A DNA stretch of 64,000 bases, from assembly GCA_036825195.1 (NCBI GenBank), contig DAISYQ010000001.1, positions 124,001 through 188,000 of the forward strand, in the 5' to 3' direction. Shown here one piece after another: positions 61,592 through 64,000 of the stretch; the stretch's first letter is position 1; each line of letters opens with the position of its first letter. A program made the translations under genes and the position numbers. Below the pieces are notes generated by a model, which saw only the letters and a program-made list of their open reading frames with translations, ran no database searches and was not told where the DNA came from. This stretch comes from UBA2210 sp036825195 (GTDB lineage Bacteria; Desulfobacterota; Syntrophia; Syntrophales; UBA2210).

Positions 61592-62569
61592 TTACGATCC
61601 TTCAAATAATCGACGCGGATTGTCTACCATCATGGTTGTGATCTGCTCCTCAGTTATTCCGGCCTTTTTCAAAACGGGAAGCACCTCTTCAAAGATGCGG
61701 GTGGGCCTCCAGTTCGGCATCCCTTTCGAGATGATCTTCGAAACGCCTGGCCTGGCCAGCCAGAAATTAACCCAGTCATGGGAGAGCATAATCTGCGTCG
61801 CATAGCCTAATCCCAAAAGACCGATCAGACACGCCTCACGACGCGAATCAGGCGGTGCTCCAACGATACCTTCGACTCCGAAACGATCGAACCCGATGTA
61901 TACTCCCTTTTCCAGGATACGCATCAGATATTCCATATCGGTGCTGCCGCCAATATGGCCTATCATGACACGTTGAGGGTCCGCCCCTTCGGCAATCAGC
62001 AGTTCCGCCTGCTCAAGCCCCATGGTGCCCTTCTCTGTGTGGGTCAGGATAGGAATCGCTTCTTCCTTCGAGACTTTTGCAGCCGCTCTGAAAAACATCT
62101 CTTCATAAGCGGAAATTACGCCTTTACTTGATGCCAGTTTCAATACTCCGGGTCTTATGCCCGTTGTGCCTATACCGTCGATCACCTCTTTCTTAAACAT
62201 GTCGTATATCTGTGTGACACCTTTTCCGAATTTACTCATTGTCTTGAAATACGGGGAAGCACCCTCCGCTTCCGAATAGTATCCCGAAGCACAGATGATA
62301 TTGAGTCCACTTTTCTCCGCAATTTCCCGCAACAACAGCGGATTGCGGCCGCAGTCATTCGTCGTGGCGTCCACGACGGTATTCACTCCGTGGGCCATGA
62401 TATTTTCCGCCATTTCCAATCCAGCGTTTATACAGGCATTCCGATCGAACGGTGCCAGGGTGATGTCTCCTTCAAAGCCTGGATAACCAAAGACAAAGTG
62501 CTCGTGCATCAGTGTCGTGCCTAAAGCATCCGATGGTACGGTCCCTGATACAGTCTGAATTTTCCGCAT
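61592..62569 (-). CDS. Phosphotriesterase-family hydrolase, possible lactonase
   Basis: 325 residues. Binuclear metal site of the family: His22/His24 (TLMHEHFVFG), Lys in GVLKLASSKG, His in ILTHTEKG, His in MIGHIGGSTDM and Asp in MLSHDWVNFW. Members include true phosphotriesterases and lactonases (PLLs). In this operon, with a CoA ligase and a 4-hydroxyacid-type kinase and dehydrogenase, lactone opening is the most sensible role (inference). Start ATG 62569 with AGGAGGAGTTG. It lies 25 nt before the kinase start. Confidence 0.88.
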   Translation of the reverse strand: MRKIQTVSGTVPSDALGTTLMHEHFVFGYPGFEGDITLAPFDRNACINAGLEMAENIMAHGVNTVVDATTNDCGRNPLLLREIAEKSGLNIICASGYYSEAEGASPYFKTMSKFGKGVTQIYDMFKKEVIDGIGTTGIRPGVLKLASSKGVISAYEEMFFRAAAKVSKEEAIPILTHTEKGTMGLEQAELLIAEGADPQRVMIGHIGGSTDMEYLMRILEKGVYIGFDRFGVEGIVGAPPDSRREACLIGLLGLGYATQIMLSHDWVNFWLARPGVSKIISKGMPNWRPTRIFEEVLPVLKKAGITEEQITTMMVDNPRRLFEGS

Positions 62570-62597
62570 GTTTCAACTCCTCCTGATGTAGATATGA

Positions 62598-64000
62598 TTA
62601 CATATTCTTTAGTTCATTTTTTAATATTTTTCCACCAGGATTCTTGGGAAGCATGGTATTGGTTACGACAACATAATCGGGCACCTTGAAATCCGCGATA
62701 CGTTTGCGGCAAAAATCTTTAATTTCATCCTCTGAGAGGATCTCACCCGGTACCGGCCAGATCACCGCCTTTGTTTTTTCACCCAGTACCGTGTCCGGAA
62801 CGCCGACGACACCGACTTCAAGCACCTTGGGATGCAGGCTGATCAGGTTTTCGAGTTCAACGGAATAGACATTCTCGCCACCCCTGCATATCATGCTTTT
62901 AATGCGGTCCACCACATAGGTATAACCGTCATCATCCATGTAGCCCAAATCTCCCGTTTTAAACCAGCGCCTGTCATTTTCGTCGGTACAGAAGCTTGCG
63001 ACTGTCTCTTCCGGCAGGTTCCAGTACCCCGGGCTGATTGAGGGGCTGCATGCCAGGATCTCGCCGGTCTCTCCCCGGGCCACGTCGCGCAGTTGTGAAT
63101 CGACGATGCGCAGACCGCTGTTCCCCATGGCACCCCCAACGCTGCCGGGCTTGGAAAGGATCGTGTCCCAGTCACCGGCCATACCCAGCAGCCAGCCGGC
63201 GGAAGCCCCTTCGGTGAAACCGTAGCCATTTCCAATGCGGGAATTCGGAAAATCTTCTGAGAGCCTGAGGCACATCTCGGGTGGCATGGGGGAACCGCCC
63301 TGCAGGATGTAGGCAAGTTTGTTGGCCTTCACGAGGTCGGGATAGCGAGGCTGGAGGCTTAAAATCCAGTACATGGCGGCAACGATGATGGTGAAGTTTA
63401 TCTTTTCATCGATCAACGCATCCAACACCTGTCCCGGGCTGAAGGTGGTAACTGCTACGGCCGAGGCACCCATGAGGTTCAGATTGATCAGGGTATGCAG
63501 TGTGGTGACATGAAAAAAGGGCGTCACAATCAGTTGCTTCCATTCGCTGATGTCCGTGTCGGGATCATAGATCTTTGCCAGGGAGTGTTTGCAGTTCATG
63601 GCATTGTTGATCACGCCGCGGTGCAGGGTAATGGTTCCCTTGGGCCTACCGGTTGTGCCTGAGGTATAGATCAGACTGCAGATATCTCGCTCGGTTACGT
63701 CAACCAGGACTTCACGGGGAGCCTTTTTCTCCATCATAGCGCCGAGCGGTATCGCCGAGTCTTTTGCCTCCGTGCCGGAAACAAAGAGGTACCGCAGATT
63801 GGGTACTATCCTCTCAATATCCTTAACGGTCTCCCACAGGCTCGCTTCTATTGCCGCGGCGATGCAACCGCTGTCTTCGAGCTGCCTCCGGGCCTCGTCT
63901 GCGGCAAGCCTTGCATTGATAATAACGGAAATGGCCCCGATCTGCGACAATGCCAGATACATGACGAAGGCCTCGGGAATATTGTTCATCATGATTGCAA
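62598..64000 (-). CDS. AMP-forming acyl-CoA synthetase (5' end outside window)
   Basis: 467 codons up to the window edge. ATG 63992 is not the start: the frame continues to the edge, and the first residues (AIMMNNIPEAFVMYLA) correspond to roughly residue 75-90 of a typical ligase. Adenylation motifs: YTSGTTGRPKGT, GYGFTEGA, WFKTGDLGYMDDDGYTYVVDRIKSMI, GGENVYSVELEN, and the C-terminal catalytic Lys in NPGGKILKNELK. Activates a carboxylic acid to its CoA ester using ATP. First visible gene of the 58447-64000 operon; upstream genes and the promoter are outside. Confidence 0.93.
   Translation of the reverse strand, partial: AIMMNNIPEAFVMYLALSQIGAISVIINARLAADEARRQLEDSGCIAAAIEASLWETVKDIERIVPNLRYLFVSGTEAKDSAIPLGAMMEKKAPREVLVDVTERDICSLIYTSGTTGRPKGTITLHRGVINNAMNCKHSLAKIYDPDTDISEWKQLIVTPFFHVTTLHTLINLNLMGASAVAVTTFSPGQVLDALIDEKINFTIIVAAMYWILSLQPRYPDLVKANKLAYILQGGSPMPPEMCLRLSEDFPNSRIGNGYGFTEGASAGWLLGMAGDWDTILSKPGSVGGAMGNSGLRIVDSQLRDVARGETGEILACSPSISPGYWNLPEETVASFCTDENDRRWFKTGDLGYMDDDGYTYVVDRIKSMICRGGENVYSVELENLISLHPKVLEVGVVGVPDTVLGEKTKAVIWPVPGEILSEDEIKDFCRKRIADFKVPDYVVVTNTMLPKNPGGKILKNELKNM

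Noticed and set aside
1..64000. CRISPR arrays, tRNA or rRNA genes, prophage or IS transposase genes
   Set aside because: No regularly spaced repeats, cloverleaf-like sequences with conserved T-loop, rRNA segments or transposase motifs were recognised on either strand; a tRNAscan/Infernal run would settle this.

Overview
The window looks like a chromosomal segment of a Gram-negative anaerobic or facultatively anaerobic bacterium, most likely of the former Deltaproteobacteria (Desulfobacterota). This is inferred from gene content: an outer-membrane phospholipase A and an OmpA-type protein, a tungsten/molybdenum oxidoreductase of the kind common in sulfate reducers and syntrophs, a DUF6125-type partner, TRAP transport, several acyl-CoA dehydrogenases, an Fe-S aldo/keto reductase, and NtrBC-type sigma-54 regulation. 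No rRNA, tRNA, CRISPR array or transposase gene was recognised.

Layout. 1-1470: 5' part of trpE (minus strand) with its promoter, a Trp-rich leader peptide and two tandem terminators. 1566-5260: an AT-richer accessory stretch with unknown genes, a 23-bp inverted repeat pair, and two copies of a ~178-bp promoter/leader/hairpin cassette, one of them ahead of an IPTL-CTERM surface protein. 5285-13422: a ten-gene minus-strand operon for a dedicated type II fatty-acid-like pathway (malonyltransferase, acyl-CoA dehydrogenase, KAS III, FabA- and FabZ-type dehydratases, FabG, KAS II, ACP, PlsC-like acyltransferase, phosphopantetheinyl transferase) with no enoyl reductase. 13798-22163: plus-strand sensor kinase, HAMP protein, TrkH, SLC13/RCK transporter, cytidylate-kinase-like/BON protein and an NtrC-type regulator. 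22226-33402: a sucrose-synthase-like glycosyltransferase fused to a kinase, an SDR, a molybdopterin oxidoreductase with a DUF6125 protein, a 1001-residue PHP-like membrane protein, an Fe-S aldo/keto reductase and a small membrane protein. 33773-37512: TRAP transporter plus creatininase-family hydrolase. 37751-43878: MoaF-like protein, MOT1-like molybdate/sulfate transporter, PldA, rRNA methyltransferase, and a polar amino-acid ABC transporter. 43875-48600: VWA/MoxR pair, TypA, cold-shock protein. 48677-58268: alcohol dehydrogenase, secreted proteins, DUF2600 terpene-synthase-like protein, hydrolases, MoaC, PH-domain protein, Fis-like protein, SuhB, RodZ-like protein, TatA. 58447-64000: an operon of acyl-CoA ligase, phosphotriesterase-like lactonase/hydrolase, APH-type kinase, ACAD11-type dehydrogenase and TetR regulator.

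Two systems stand out. First, the 5285-13422 operon starts behind a good sigma-54 promoter (13483-13499) with a perfect 8-bp inverted repeat ~120 bp upstream (13595-13616), next to a divergent NtrB-type kinase and 7 kb from an NtrC-type activator. This suggests regulated synthesis of an unusual, probably unsaturated, acyl product. Second, the 58447-64000 operon combines a possible lactonase, a CoA ligase, a kinase and an ACAD10/11-like dehydrogenase. That is the set of steps expected for breaking down gamma-lactones or 4-hydroxy acids through a phosphorylated acyl-CoA. The glycosyltransferase-kinase fusion, the PHP membrane protein and the duplicated leader cassette are further unfamiliar elements.
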